In this document: piece by piece, positions 33,521 through 42,221 of the stretch
Numbering within the stretch: position 1 is the stretch's first letter
Layout of the letters: each line of letters begins with the position of its first letter
Source of the DNA: Gemmatimonadaceae bacterium
GTDB lineage: Bacteria; Gemmatimonadota; Gemmatimonadetes; Gemmatimonadales; Gemmatimonadaceae
DNA length: 64,000 nucleotides
Direction of reading: 5' to 3'
Assembly: GCA_035533015.1 (NCBI GenBank)
Contig: DATLUQ010000011.1
Span: forward strand, 1 to 64,000
Made by a program: the position numbers and the translations under genes
Notes under the pieces: generated by a model
Seen by the model: only the letters and a program-made list of their open reading frames with translations
What the model was told of the DNA's origin: nothing
The model's database searches: none

Positions 33521-34555
33521 GTGAAGCTCCGCTGGCGTGGCGCGCTCGGCATCGGGCTGAGCGCGGTGGGACTCTGGTGGGCGCTTCACGGCGTTCCGTG
33601 GCACGACGTCACCAACCGGCTGCGGGACGCGAACATTCCGCTACTCGTGCTTTGCTCGATCGCGGCCACCGGGATCTTTCCGCTGCGCGCCATCCGTTGG
33701 CGCATCATTCTCGCTCCAGTGGCGCCGAAGCTGCCCCTCGGGCCTCTCTGGCGCTCGGTGGCCATCGGGATGATGGTGAACAACGTCGTGCCGGCGCGGG
33801 CGGGGGAGTTGGCACGCGCGTATGCGCTCACTCGCGAGCGTCCGGACGTGTCGTTCAGCACGTCGCTGGCCTCGCTGGTGGTGGACCGCTTGTTCGACGG
33901 CGCCTCGGTTCTGCTGCTCATGGCGGTGGCGATGCTCGATCCACGGTTTCTCGGCGTGGCCGACATCCACGGATGGTCCATCCGCGACGCGGCAGCCTTC
34001 GGCATCGGGGGCATCCTGCTCGGGTTCGCCGCCCTTTATCTGTTCGCGAGCTACCCGCAACGCGCGATCGCGGTCTATGAACGATTCGCGCGCCGCGTCG
34101 CGCCGGCCATCGAGGCGCGGGGCAGCGCGGTGCTGGCATCGTTCGCGGGCGGTCTGAGTGTGCTGCGGAGCCCGGCCCGGTTCATCGCCGTGTTGTGGTG
34201 GGCGGTGCTGCACTGGCTGCTCAATGCGTTCGCGTTCTGGCTCGCGTTCCGTGCCCTGCACATCCAGGCCCCGTTCTCCGCGGCGCTGTTCGCCCAGGGA
34301 GTGATCGTGGCGTTCGTGTCGGTCCCATCCACGCCCGGATTCGCCGGGGTGTTCGAGTTGGGGGGCCGTGTCGGGCTGGCGGCGTACGGGGTGGCGGCCA
34401 GTGCAGCGGCGGCGTGGAGCCTGACCTTCCACATCGTCTCGTACATCCCCATCACGGTCATCGGGCTGTGGTACTTGAGCCGCACGGGCATCACCTACGG
34501 CGAGATCCGCGCCGTGGGAGAGCCGGGCGTGGCAGCGGCCGGAGGCGGCTCATGA
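33521..34555 (+). CDS. Flippase-like integral membrane protein (LPG synthase TM / UPF0104 family, 344 aa)
   Basis: Starts at GTG 33521. About eight hydrophobic helices are visible. The family signatures are PLRAIRWRIIL, then GMMVNNVVPARAGELARAYAL (about residues 82-102), SLVVDRLFDG, and FVSVPSTPGFAGVFELG near the C-terminus. This matches the flippase-like domain found alone in UPF0104 proteins and fused to the synthase in MprF. Transport of a lipid-linked substrate is a family-level inference. The 3' end overlaps ispE by 4 bases. Confidence 0.88.
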   Translation: MKLRWRGALGIGLSAVGLWWALHGVPWHDVTNRLRDANIPLLVLCSIAATGIFPLRAIRWRIILAPVAPKLPLGPLWRSVAIGMMVNNVVPARAGELARAYALTRERPDVSFSTSLASLVVDRLFDGASVLLLMAVAMLDPRFLGVADIHGWSIRDAAAFGIGGILLGFAALYLFASYPQRAIAVYERFARRVAPAIEARGSAVLASFAGGLSVLRSPARFIAVLWWAVLHWLLNAFAFWLAFRALHIQAPFSAALFAQGVIVAFVSVPSTPGFAGVFELGGRVGLAAYGVAASAAAAWSLTFHIVSYIPITVIGLWYLSRTGITYGEIRAVGEPGVAAAGGGS

Positions 34556-35484
34556 CAGGCATCACGGGTACGCCAGCGTCGAACGCGGCCATCGCCGGGG
34601 CCCGAACCGCGCGCGGCGCGGCCCAGGCCAAGATCAACCTCCGGCTGCGCGTGTTGAGCCGCGAGTCGTCGGGCTATCACCAGATCGAGACCGCTTTCCA
34701 GCGGCTCGACCTGGCCGACGAGGTGACGGTACGCACGAACGTTTCCGGGCGCGCGGTCGAGTGCACGGGAGACGTGGTTCCCGACGGGGGGCTGGGTCCT
34801 GCGGAACAGAACCTCGCCTACCGCGCGGCATTGGCGTACCGCGAGGCAGCGGGTTGGCCCGACGGATTCGCCATTGAGATCGTGAAGCGCATTCCGGTCG
34901 GGGGCGGACTGGGGGGCGGAAGCGCCGACGCCGGCACCGTGCTGCGTATTCTCGAGGCACTGGCCCCGCGGCCGATGGGAGTGCGGGTGCTCGAACTCGC
35001 GGCGCGTCTGGGGGCCGACGTGCCGTTCATGACCACCGAGGCCCCGCTGGCGTTCGCGTGGGGGCGCGGCGAACGGATGTTGGGGCTCACCCCGCTCCCG
35101 CGTCGGCGCGTGCAGCTGGTGGTGCCGGCATTCGGCATCGGAACGGCCGAGGCATACTGCTGGCTGTCGGATTCGCGGTCGCCGTACGAGCTGACGGGCG
35201 CTTTGCTGCCGGCGGCGGCGCTGCAGTCGTGGCCCGAGGTGGCGGACGTGGCGGAGAACGATTTCGAGGGGCCGGTGGAGCAGCGGCATCCGGAAATCGC
35301 CCGCTATCGGAAGGCGCTGGAACGCGCGGGCGCCCGGATCGCAATGCTCGCGGGGTCCGGCTCGACCGTGTTCGGGGTGTTCGAGGATGGGGGCCGGGGG
35401 GCGGTGGCGGCAGATCTGGACGGGGCGCGACTGATCGAGACGCGGACGGCCGCTCACGTTGTTCCGATTCGGATGATCGAGTAG
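34552..35484 (+). CDS. ispE: 4-diphosphocytidyl-2-C-methyl-D-erythritol kinase
   Basis: GHMP-family kinase of the MEP isoprenoid pathway; phosphorylates CDP-methylerythritol. Motifs are AQAKINLRLRVLSRESSGYH near residues 23-42, the ATP-binding glycine loop RIPVGGGLGGGSADAG (about 116-131), DVPFM, and the C-terminal LAGSGSTVFGVF. ATG 34552 overlaps the upstream stop (ATGA). The first 20 residues before the conserved block are a nonconserved extension. tRNA-Gln follows 17 bases after the stop. Confidence 0.95.
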   Translation: MTGITGTPASNAAIAGARTARGAAQAKINLRLRVLSRESSGYHQIETAFQRLDLADEVTVRTNVSGRAVECTGDVVPDGGLGPAEQNLAYRAALAYREAAGWPDGFAIEIVKRIPVGGGLGGGSADAGTVLRILEALAPRPMGVRVLELAARLGADVPFMTTEAPLAFAWGRGERMLGLTPLPRRRVQLVVPAFGIGTAEAYCWLSDSRSPYELTGALLPAAALQSWPEVADVAENDFEGPVEQRHPEIARYRKALERAGARIAMLAGSGSTVFGVFEDGGRGAVAADLDGARLIETRTAAHVVPIRMIE

Positions 35485-35501
35485 GTTGCGGGGGCCGCAA
35501 C

Positions 35502-35572
35502 TGCCCCCTCGTCCAACGGCAGGACATCGGACTTTGGATCCGAGAATGGTGGTTCGAATCCACCGGGGGCAA
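35502..35572 (+). tRNA. tRNA-Gln(TTG)
   Basis: The acceptor stem TGCCCCC pairs with GGGGGCA. The anticodon loop CTTTGGA gives TTG. The T-arm is GGTTCGAATCC. CCA is not encoded. It lies between ispE and prs. Confidence 0.95.
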
Positions 35573-35638
35573 TGTCGAGCGTCGCCACCCCACGACGTTG
35601 ATTAACTTCCGACCCTCTAGTAGCTTACAAGGCTAATC

Positions 35639-36592
35639 ATGGACGGCCTTTCGGTTCCCAGCCACGGATTCAAGCTGCTCTCCGGAACGGCCAACCCGGC
35701 ATTGTCGGAAGAGATTGCACGGCAGATCGGCACGGAGCTGTGCAAGGTCACGCTCACGCGGTTCGCCGACGGCGAGATCTTCGTCCGGATCGACGAGAAC
35801 GTGCGCGGCAACGACGTATTCATCATCCAGCCGACGAACCCGCCGGCGGAGAACATTCTGGAGTTGCTGCTGATGATCGACGCCGCCAAGCGGGCCTCGG
35901 CGGCGCGGGTCACGGTGGTGATGCCGTACTACGGCTATTCGCGGCAGGACCGCAAGGATCAGCCGAGGGTGGCGATCGGGGCGAAGCTGCTGGCCAACAT
36001 GATCATGGCGGCGGGCGCGCACCGGGTGTTGGGGATCGATTTTCACCAGCATCAGTTGCAGGGATTCTTCGACATTCCCGTGGATCATCTGTACGCGATG
36101 CCGGTGTTCACGGCGCATTACCGCAAGAAGCAGCTCAAGGACATCGTGGTGGTGGCCCCGGACGTCGGCTCGGCCAAGATGGCGCGCGGGTTCGCCAAGC
36201 GGTTGAACGCGTCGCTGGCCATCATCGACAAGCGGCGGCCCGCGGCGAACGTCGCGGAGGTGGTGAACGTGGTAGGCGAGGTCGAAGGCAAGGACTGTAT
36301 CCTGGCCGACGACATGATCGATACGGCGGGCACGGTGTCGGAGGCGGCCCGGGCATTGAAGACGCTCGGCGCCAACTCGGTGTACGTGTGTGCCACGCAC
36401 GCGCTGCTCTCGGGCCCGGCCCGCGAGCGGCTGATGAACGCGCCGATCCAGGAGGTCGCAGTGACCGACTCGATCGCGCTGCCCGAGGAGCGGCGGTTCG
36501 ACAAGCTGGCCATTCTGTCCGTGGGCGAGTTGTTGTCAAAGGCCATCCGCTTCACGCACGCCGAACAGAGCGTGAGCAGTTTGTTCGACTAG
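35639..36592 (+). CDS. prs: Ribose-phosphate pyrophosphokinase
   Basis: Makes PRPP from ribose 5-phosphate and ATP for nucleotide, His, Trp and NAD synthesis. The 317-aa class I enzyme shows FADGEIFVRIDENVRGNDVF and YYGYSRQDRKDQPR (ATP loop). It also has GIDFHQHQLQGFFDIPVDHLYA with internal metal-binding His, and the PRPP loop DDMIDTAGTV. ispE, tRNA-Gln and prs in this order is a common arrangement in bacteria. It is followed by an intergenic repeat and then rplY. Confidence 0.97.
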   Translation: MDGLSVPSHGFKLLSGTANPALSEEIARQIGTELCKVTLTRFADGEIFVRIDENVRGNDVFIIQPTNPPAENILELLLMIDAAKRASAARVTVVMPYYGYSRQDRKDQPRVAIGAKLLANMIMAAGAHRVLGIDFHQHQLQGFFDIPVDHLYAMPVFTAHYRKKQLKDIVVVAPDVGSAKMARGFAKRLNASLAIIDKRRPAANVAEVVNVVGEVEGKDCILADDMIDTAGTVSEAARALKTLGANSVYVCATHALLSGPARERLMNAPIQEVAVTDSIALPEERRFDKLAILSVGELLSKAIRFTHAEQSVSSLFD

Positions 36593-36610
36593 GGGTACCC
36601 CGGGACGACT

Positions 36611-36713
36611 GGTAGGGCAGTAGGACAGTAGGACAGTAGGACGGAGACTGCGTGAGGCAGTTATCCGTCATGCCGTCAAACCGTCCCACCCTCCTACCGG
36701 GTCATGGTAGGGA
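36611..36713. repeat. AGTAGGAC tandem repeat with inverted complement after prs
   Basis: Three perfect 8-base AGTAGGAC units (36619-36642) follow a degenerate copy GGTAGGGC. About 40 bases on, CCGTCCCACCCTCCTACC (36681-36698) is largely the complement, and GGTAGGGAGGAC follows. It closely resembles the element before gltX, so the two loci belong to one intergenic repeat family. It lies in the rplY leader/promoter region. Confidence 0.7.
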
Positions 36714-36791
36714 GGACGCAGCCTCCTGAGAGTAGCGCAGACCGTTCCGGGTTCGCTGCAACGATGGACCGCTTTCAGGAAGAAACACTCA

Positions 36792-37451
36792 ATGGCAAAC
36801 GCACAATTTTCGGCCACGCCGCGCACTGCGGTCGGCACCGGCAACGCGCGCAAGATCCGGCAGTCAGGCAACGTGCCGGCGGTGATCTACGGGCACGGAC
36901 GCGATCCGCAGCACCTCGCGCTCAACGCGCGCGACTTCGACAAGCTGCTCTCGCGCATCGCCTACGCGAGCACCGTCATCGAACTCGACGTGGGCGGCAC
37001 GCGCGCGCTCACGCTGATCCGCGAGATCCAGCGTCATCCGTTCAAGAAGGAGATCATCCACGTCGACTTCCAGGAACTGGTGGCCGGCGAGAAGGTCACC
37101 GTCAGCGTGCCGTTCGTGTTCATCGGCATTCCAGACGGCGTGCGCAACAGCGGCGGCATTCTGGACCAGGTGATGCACGAGGTATCGATTCGCGTCGATC
37201 CGGCGGCGATCCCGAACCACGTCGACGTCGACGTGACCGAGCTGACCATCGGCCATGGCTTCCACGTGGGCGACCTCAAGCTTCCCGAGGGCATCGAGGT
37301 GCTGGATGACGACGACGCGACGATCTGCGTCGTGACCGCTCCCAAGGCGGTGGTCGAGGAGGCGCCGGCGGTCGAGGCGGCGGTCGAGGCACCGGCCGAG
37401 CCCGAGCTCATCCGCAAGCCGAAGCCTGAAGAGGCCGAGGGCGAGAAGTAA
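36792..37451 (+). CDS. rplY: 50S ribosomal protein L25/general stress protein Ctc
   Basis: 219-aa long-form L25 (TL5/Ctc type). The N-terminal L25 domain binds 5S rRNA (GTGNARKIRQSGNVPAVIYG at about residues 17-36). A TL5 beta domain follows (about 95-185; DFQELVAGEKVTVSVPFVF, GFHVGDLKLPEGIEVL). The tail is acidic and Pro/Ala/Glu-rich (about 190-219). It starts at ATG 36792. It is followed 59 bases later by pth, the classic rplY-pth pair. Confidence 0.95.
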   Translation: MANAQFSATPRTAVGTGNARKIRQSGNVPAVIYGHGRDPQHLALNARDFDKLLSRIAYASTVIELDVGGTRALTLIREIQRHPFKKEIIHVDFQELVAGEKVTVSVPFVFIGIPDGVRNSGGILDQVMHEVSIRVDPAAIPNHVDVDVTELTIGHGFHVGDLKLPEGIEVLDDDDATICVVTAPKAVVEEAPAVEAAVEAPAEPELIRKPKPEEAEGEK

Positions 37452-37510
37452 TTCTTCCCGACTGGATCCGGTCGCTCTTCGCGCCCCGCGCGTCGTCGGA
37501 CGGCGAACCG

Positions 37511-38086
37511 ATGAAAGTCGTCGTCGGCCTGGGAAATCCGGGCCTGGAATACGAGCGGACACGCCACAACGTCGGCTGGTGGGTCCTCGACCACCTGGCC
37601 GGCGTTTGGCGTTTTGACCGGTGGACGAAGGACGGCCAAGCGATGATCGCCGCCGGAAGCGTCGGCGGAGCGCGGGTGCGGCTGGTCAAGCCGCTCACGT
37701 ATATGAATCTCAGCGGCGCCGTGCTCACGCCGTACCTGCGCAGGCCCGCCTGGACGGCGGCGACGGATCTGCTCGTGGTGGTGGATGACGTGGCCATTCC
37801 GGTGGGGACGTTCCGCATTCGCGCCACGGGCTCGGCGGGCGGGCACAACGGGCTCAAGAGCGTGCAGGCGACGATCGGCTCGCCGGACTATGCGCGGTTG
37901 CGGGTGGGAATCCGGCCGGAGGACGAGCGGCAGTTGCGCGGCGATCTGGCCGATTTCGTGTTGGCCAAGTTCGGGCGGCACGATGCGGCGACGGTGGAGG
38001 CCGTGATTCCGCGAATCGGGAAGGCGGTGGAGTGCTGGGTGAGGAACGGCGTGGAAACCGCGATGAATGAGTTCAACGCAGGGTAA
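37511..38086 (+). CDS. pth: Peptidyl-tRNA hydrolase
   Basis: Releases tRNA from stalled peptidyl-tRNA. 191 aa. The motifs are VVVGLGNPGLEYERTRHNVG with catalytic His19 and Asn9, KPLTYMNLSG, VVVDDVAIPVGTFRIR and GSAGGHNGLKSV. All catalytic residues are present. ATG 37511 is the first start with the conserved N-terminus. Confidence 0.96.
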   Translation: MKVVVGLGNPGLEYERTRHNVGWWVLDHLAGVWRFDRWTKDGQAMIAAGSVGGARVRLVKPLTYMNLSGAVLTPYLRRPAWTAATDLLVVVDDVAIPVGTFRIRATGSAGGHNGLKSVQATIGSPDYARLRVGIRPEDERQLRGDLADFVLAKFGRHDAATVEAVIPRIGKAVECWVRNGVETAMNEFNAG

Positions 38087-38341
38087 CCCGTCTCCAACAG
38101 CACGCATACCGCTCGGGGCTGCGCGCTACGAGCCTTTCGCAACGACGCCGGCACGCATTGCGTTGGCCGGGCCAGACCCGCTCCCGTCGCGGGCCAGGAG
38201 CTGGTGGTATTCCAATTCGCTCGCCGACGCATAGCTGATATCGAGGAACTTGACGAAGTCGCGCACTCGACCCTCCGGCCGGTTTGCGCCATAGTGACCA
38301 CGCCGCCCATCGCGTTTGTAACCCAACTTTCGCTCCTCCCC
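38087..38341. other. Intergenic pth-ychF
   Basis: About 255 bases. I see no gene. It should hold a terminator for pth and a promoter for ychF, but no convincing hairpin with a T-run or -35/-10 pair is visible. Confidence 0.35.
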
Positions 38342-39442
<1,101 letters not shown>

Positions 39443-39633
39443 GCGCGGCCGGCGAGTCAGCGGGCCATTGACGGGGCGCCGGAACGGCGAGGCGGCCCTT
39501 TGCCGCCGATGGCACAATCGGTTAGGTTTCTGGCTCGCTCCGCCGGCCGACCGGCGACTACAACAAGCACCCTCCTCCCGCTCCGGCAACCAGCGGGGGG
39601 CGGAACCATGACCAAAGGGAGGATTGCCGCGAT
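39443..39633 (+). promoter_or_regulatory. rpsF leader/promoter region
   Basis: 191 bases before rpsF. In many bacteria the rpsF leader carries an S6:S18-binding autoregulatory RNA. GC-rich complementary segments exist here (GCCGGCC and nearby CGGCGAC-type runs at about 39541-39560), but I cannot confirm the conserved bulge. Offered only as a candidate. Confidence 0.25.
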
Positions 39634-39996
39634 ATGTCTCGCCCATACGAGGCGGTGTACATCTTCGACTCTACGCTCGAAGACGCCGCCATCAACGAAA
39701 AACTGACGCGTTTCCAGGAGCTCCTCGGGAACCCCGCGGACCTCACGAGCGACCATTGGGGCCGCCGCCAGTTGGCCTACCACATCGGCCGCAAGGATAC
39801 CGGCTACTACGTCGTGAGCCGGTTCACCGCCGATCCCCTGACGCTCCCCGAGTACGAGCGCGCGCTCAGACTCGACGAGGGCGTGGTGCGGTATCTCCTC
39901 TCGTTGCACGAAAACGAGACGGGTGCGCCGCCGATGAGCGAAGAAGAGCTGGCGGCCGCCGCGCGCCGTCAGGACGACGACGACGACGAGGAGTAA
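39634..39996 (+). CDS. rpsF: 30S ribosomal protein S6
   Basis: 120 aa. The N-terminus is SRPYEAVYIFDSTLEDAAIN, followed by HWGRRQLAYHIGRKDTGYYV, which carries the conserved basic strand, and DEGVVRYLL. The acidic C-terminal tail DDDDDEE is typical. It is followed directly by rpsR (3-base gap). S6 and S18 bind the 30S platform as a pair. Confidence 0.97.
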   Translation: MSRPYEAVYIFDSTLEDAAINEKLTRFQELLGNPADLTSDHWGRRQLAYHIGRKDTGYYVVSRFTADPLTLPEYERALRLDEGVVRYLLSLHENETGAPPMSEEELAAAARRQDDDDDEE

Positions 39997-39999
39997 GCC

Positions 40000-40221
40000 A
40001 TGCGCCGCCAAAACAAGACCTGCCCGTTCTGCGAGGGCCGGGTGCGTTGGGTCGACTACAAGGACGATCGGACGCTCGGCCGTTTCATCACCGATCACGG
40101 CAAGATCCTGCCCAGCCGACTGAGTGGTACCTGTGCGCGCCATCAGCGGCAGTTGGCCACGGCGATCAAGCGTGCGCGGTACCTGGCGCTGATCCCATAC
40201 ACCAGCGGTCTGCAGAGCTAG
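40000..40221 (+). CDS. rpsR: 30S ribosomal protein S18
   Basis: 73 aa. A CPFCEG zinc-type motif at the N-terminus ([12 protein letters not shown]) is followed by [21 protein letters not shown] and [28 protein letters not shown] (two segments of one conserved block). The second Cys-x-x-His is also present (TCARH), so this looks like the zinc-binding (C+) form. Directly downstream of rpsF. Confidence 0.97.
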   Translation: MRRQNKTCPFCEGRVRWVDYKDDRTLGRFITDHGKILPSRLSGTCARHQRQLATAIKRARYLALIPYTSGLQS

Positions 40222-40222
40222 C

Positions 40223-41278
40223 ATGTCCGAGTCCGTTGCCCCGGCGCCGGCCGAGCACGGATGGGCCAAGCTCATCCTCGCCGTCCTGGCGTTCGTCCTC
40301 GTGCCCACCATTCCGCAGTTCCGGGCGGTGTTGCCGGTCGAGCAGACGTTGGGTCTGCTGGTGCCGGCGCTGGCCGCCTGCTTCGTGGTGGGCTGGTGGG
40401 CGGGGGGCCGGCTGACCGTGGCACTCCTGTTCCTCGCGTTGGCGGTGTATGCCGTGGTGCAGCCGCCCAGCGAGCCCTCGGTGTTCGCCAATCTGCAGCG
40501 GGGCTGGAGCCTGCTGCTGGCGGGCGCCTTCGGGCTGGTGTGTCTGTTCGGCGTACGGCGTCCACTGTTCGTGCGGGCGCTGGTGGCGTTGGGCATTGCG
40601 CTGGCCCTGGCGCTCGTGATGAGCCAGCTGGGCCCGGTGCGCAGCACCGAGGTGCACACCGCCGTGCAGACCGAGCTGACGCGGCGGAACGCCGAGACGA
40701 TGAGCACGCTCGACGCGTTCATCGGCCAGTACCCGGACGACTGGAAGGCGCTCGTGCAGAAGGTGCCACGGCTCGATTCGCTGCCCGCCGAGACGCAGGT
40801 GCAGCTGGGCGTGCTGGCCACGGCGGGCACGAGTCTGTATCCGTCGCTGTTGCTGTTGGAATCGCTCGCGGCGCTGGCCATCGCCTGGGCCGTGTATCAC
40901 CGCCTCGGACGCGCGCGTCTCGGTCCACCGCTGGCGCCGCTGCGGGAATTCCGTTTCAACGATCAGCTCGTCTGGGGGCTGATCGTGGGACTGACCCTCG
41001 TCTTTCTGCCGACGCTGTCGGCGTTCGAGTCGTTCGGCCGCAACCTGCTCGTGTTCTTCGGCGCGCTGTATGCCATGCGCGGGCTGGGTGTGCTGTCCTG
41101 GTTCCTCGCGCCCAAGGTGCTGGCCGTCGCGGCCGTCATCGGATTCGTGATGCTCTGGGCGCCCTTCCTCAACGTCGTTGCCGTGCTCGGCTTCATGTCG
41201 CTGGCGCTCGCGGCGTTCGGCCTTGGCCTGGGAGACACCTGGGCCGACTGGCGGAACCGCGCCCGCCCCACTTCGTAA
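40223..41278 (+). CDS. DUF2232/YybS-like integral membrane protein (351 aa)
   Basis: About eight to nine transmembrane helices are visible: at residues about 15-35, 45-65, 68-90, 95-112, 115-135, 205-225, 250-270 and 280-330. A soluble loop lies at about 140-195. Placement between rpsR and rplI matches the DUF2232 (YybS-like) protein seen at this locus in many bacteria, for example Bacillus YybS before rplI. No catalytic motif. Function unknown; a transport role has been suggested from the fold only. Confidence 0.85.
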   Translation: MSESVAPAPAEHGWAKLILAVLAFVLVPTIPQFRAVLPVEQTLGLLVPALAACFVVGWWAGGRLTVALLFLALAVYAVVQPPSEPSVFANLQRGWSLLLAGAFGLVCLFGVRRPLFVRALVALGIALALALVMSQLGPVRSTEVHTAVQTELTRRNAETMSTLDAFIGQYPDDWKALVQKVPRLDSLPAETQVQLGVLATAGTSLYPSLLLLESLAALAIAWAVYHRLGRARLGPPLAPLREFRFNDQLVWGLIVGLTLVFLPTLSAFESFGRNLLVFFGALYAMRGLGVLSWFLAPKVLAVAAVIGFVMLWAPFLNVVAVLGFMSLALAAFGLGLGDTWADWRNRARPTS

Positions 41279-41296
41279 CCGTATTCGGGTATTCCT

Positions 41297-41740
41297 ATGC
41301 AAATCATCCTTCGCCAGGCCATCGAGAATCTCGGCAAGCCGGGAGACGTGGTCACGGTCCGGCCGGGCTACGCCCGCAACTTCCTGCTGCCGCGCGGGCT
41401 CGCGTACGAGGCGACGCCGGGCAACCTCAAGCGCATCGCGCAGGAGCGGTCGCGACTCGAGGCCGCAGAGAACGAGCGGCGTGAGGCGGCGCAGGGCGTG
41501 GCCGGCCGGCTCGAACAGGTCTCGCTCACCTTCTCCGCCCGCGTGGGTGAAGAAGGCAAGCTGTTCGGCTCGGTGACCGCCGCCGACATTCACCACCAGC
41601 TCGAAGCGCAGGGCTTCAAGCTCGAGCGGCGGCAGATCGACCTGCACGAGCCGATCAAGGCGCTGGGCGTGTACAAGGTGCCGGTGCGCCTGCACGCCGA
41701 CGTGAAGCCCGAAATCCGGGTGTGGGTCATCAAGGAATAG
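41297..41740 (+). CDS. rplI: 50S ribosomal protein L9
   Basis: 147 aa. The N-terminal L9 domain reads QIILRQAIENLGKPGDVVTV, then RPGYARNFLLPRGLAYEAT. A connecting helix and the C-terminal domain follow (about residues 80-147; GKLFGSVTAADIHHQL, ending EIRVWVIKE). Starts at ATG 41297, 18 bases after the DUF2232-like gene. Confidence 0.97.
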   Translation: MQIILRQAIENLGKPGDVVTVRPGYARNFLLPRGLAYEATPGNLKRIAQERSRLEAAENERREAAQGVAGRLEQVSLTFSARVGEEGKLFGSVTAADIHHQLEAQGFKLERRQIDLHEPIKALGVYKVPVRLHADVKPEIRVWVIKE

Positions 41741-41801
41741 CGCCGGCGGGCACGTCCCGCCGGTGCAGCGCGCCGCCGGCCGCTCCGCGGCCGGCGGCGC
41801 G
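41741..41801 (+). terminator. Double GC hairpin after rplI
   Basis: The first hairpin has CCGGCGGG (41743-41750) pairing with CCCGCCGG (41756-41763). The second is a perfect 15-bp stem with a 3-base loop (41769-41783 with 41787-41801). No T-run follows. This is the strongest structure in the window after the rpsF-rplI operon and probably marks its end. Confidence 0.6.
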
Positions 41802-41846
41802 TCCGTTCAGGCTCCCGCGGCCCCACGGGCGGGGTTAATCTACGAC

Positions 41847-42221
41847 ATGACTTCCCGCGCTTCCGGGGTGCCGCGGCTCGTCCAGCTGGCCGCGCAGACC
41901 TGCGTTGACCACAAGGCCGAACACGTCGTCATCCTGAACCTCGCCGGCGTCTCGGACATGACCGACTACTTCGTGATCGCCAGCGGCACGTCCGACACGC
42001 ACGTCCGCGCGCTGGCCAATCACGTCGCCGAACGGCTGGCCAAGGCGGGCCAGCACGCCGCGCATACCGAAGGACTCCCCCAGGGCCGGTGGGTGCTGCT
42101 CGATTACGTGGATTTCGTGGTCCACGTGTTCCATCCCACGCTCCGCAGCTTCTACCAACTCGAGCGGCTGTGGAGCGACGCCGAGGTGGTGCCGGTGGCG
42201 GCGCAGCGGGCGGGGGCGTGA
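41847..42221 (+). CDS. rsfS: Ribosomal silencing factor RsfS
   Basis: 124 aa, DUF143/Iojap family. It binds L14 and blocks subunit joining under starvation. Signatures are DHKAEHVVILNLAGVSDMTDYFVIASGTSDTHVRAL in consecutive segments, then EGLPQGRWVLLDYVDFVVHVF and FYQLERLWSDA. I start at ATG 41847; the frame is open 28 codons further but those residues are not conserved. It overlaps the next gene by 4 bases (GTGA). Confidence 0.94.
   Translation: MTSRASGVPRLVQLAAQTCVDHKAEHVVILNLAGVSDMTDYFVIASGTSDTHVRALANHVAERLAKAGQHAAHTEGLPQGRWVLLDYVDFVVHVFHPTLRSFYQLERLWSDAEVVPVAAQRAGA

Noticed and set aside
36611-36713. AGTAGGAC units as a CRISPR or replication-origin iteron array
   Set aside because: Units are 8 bases with no spacers. 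No dnaA gene or AT-rich melting region is nearby, and the same family occurs before gltX.
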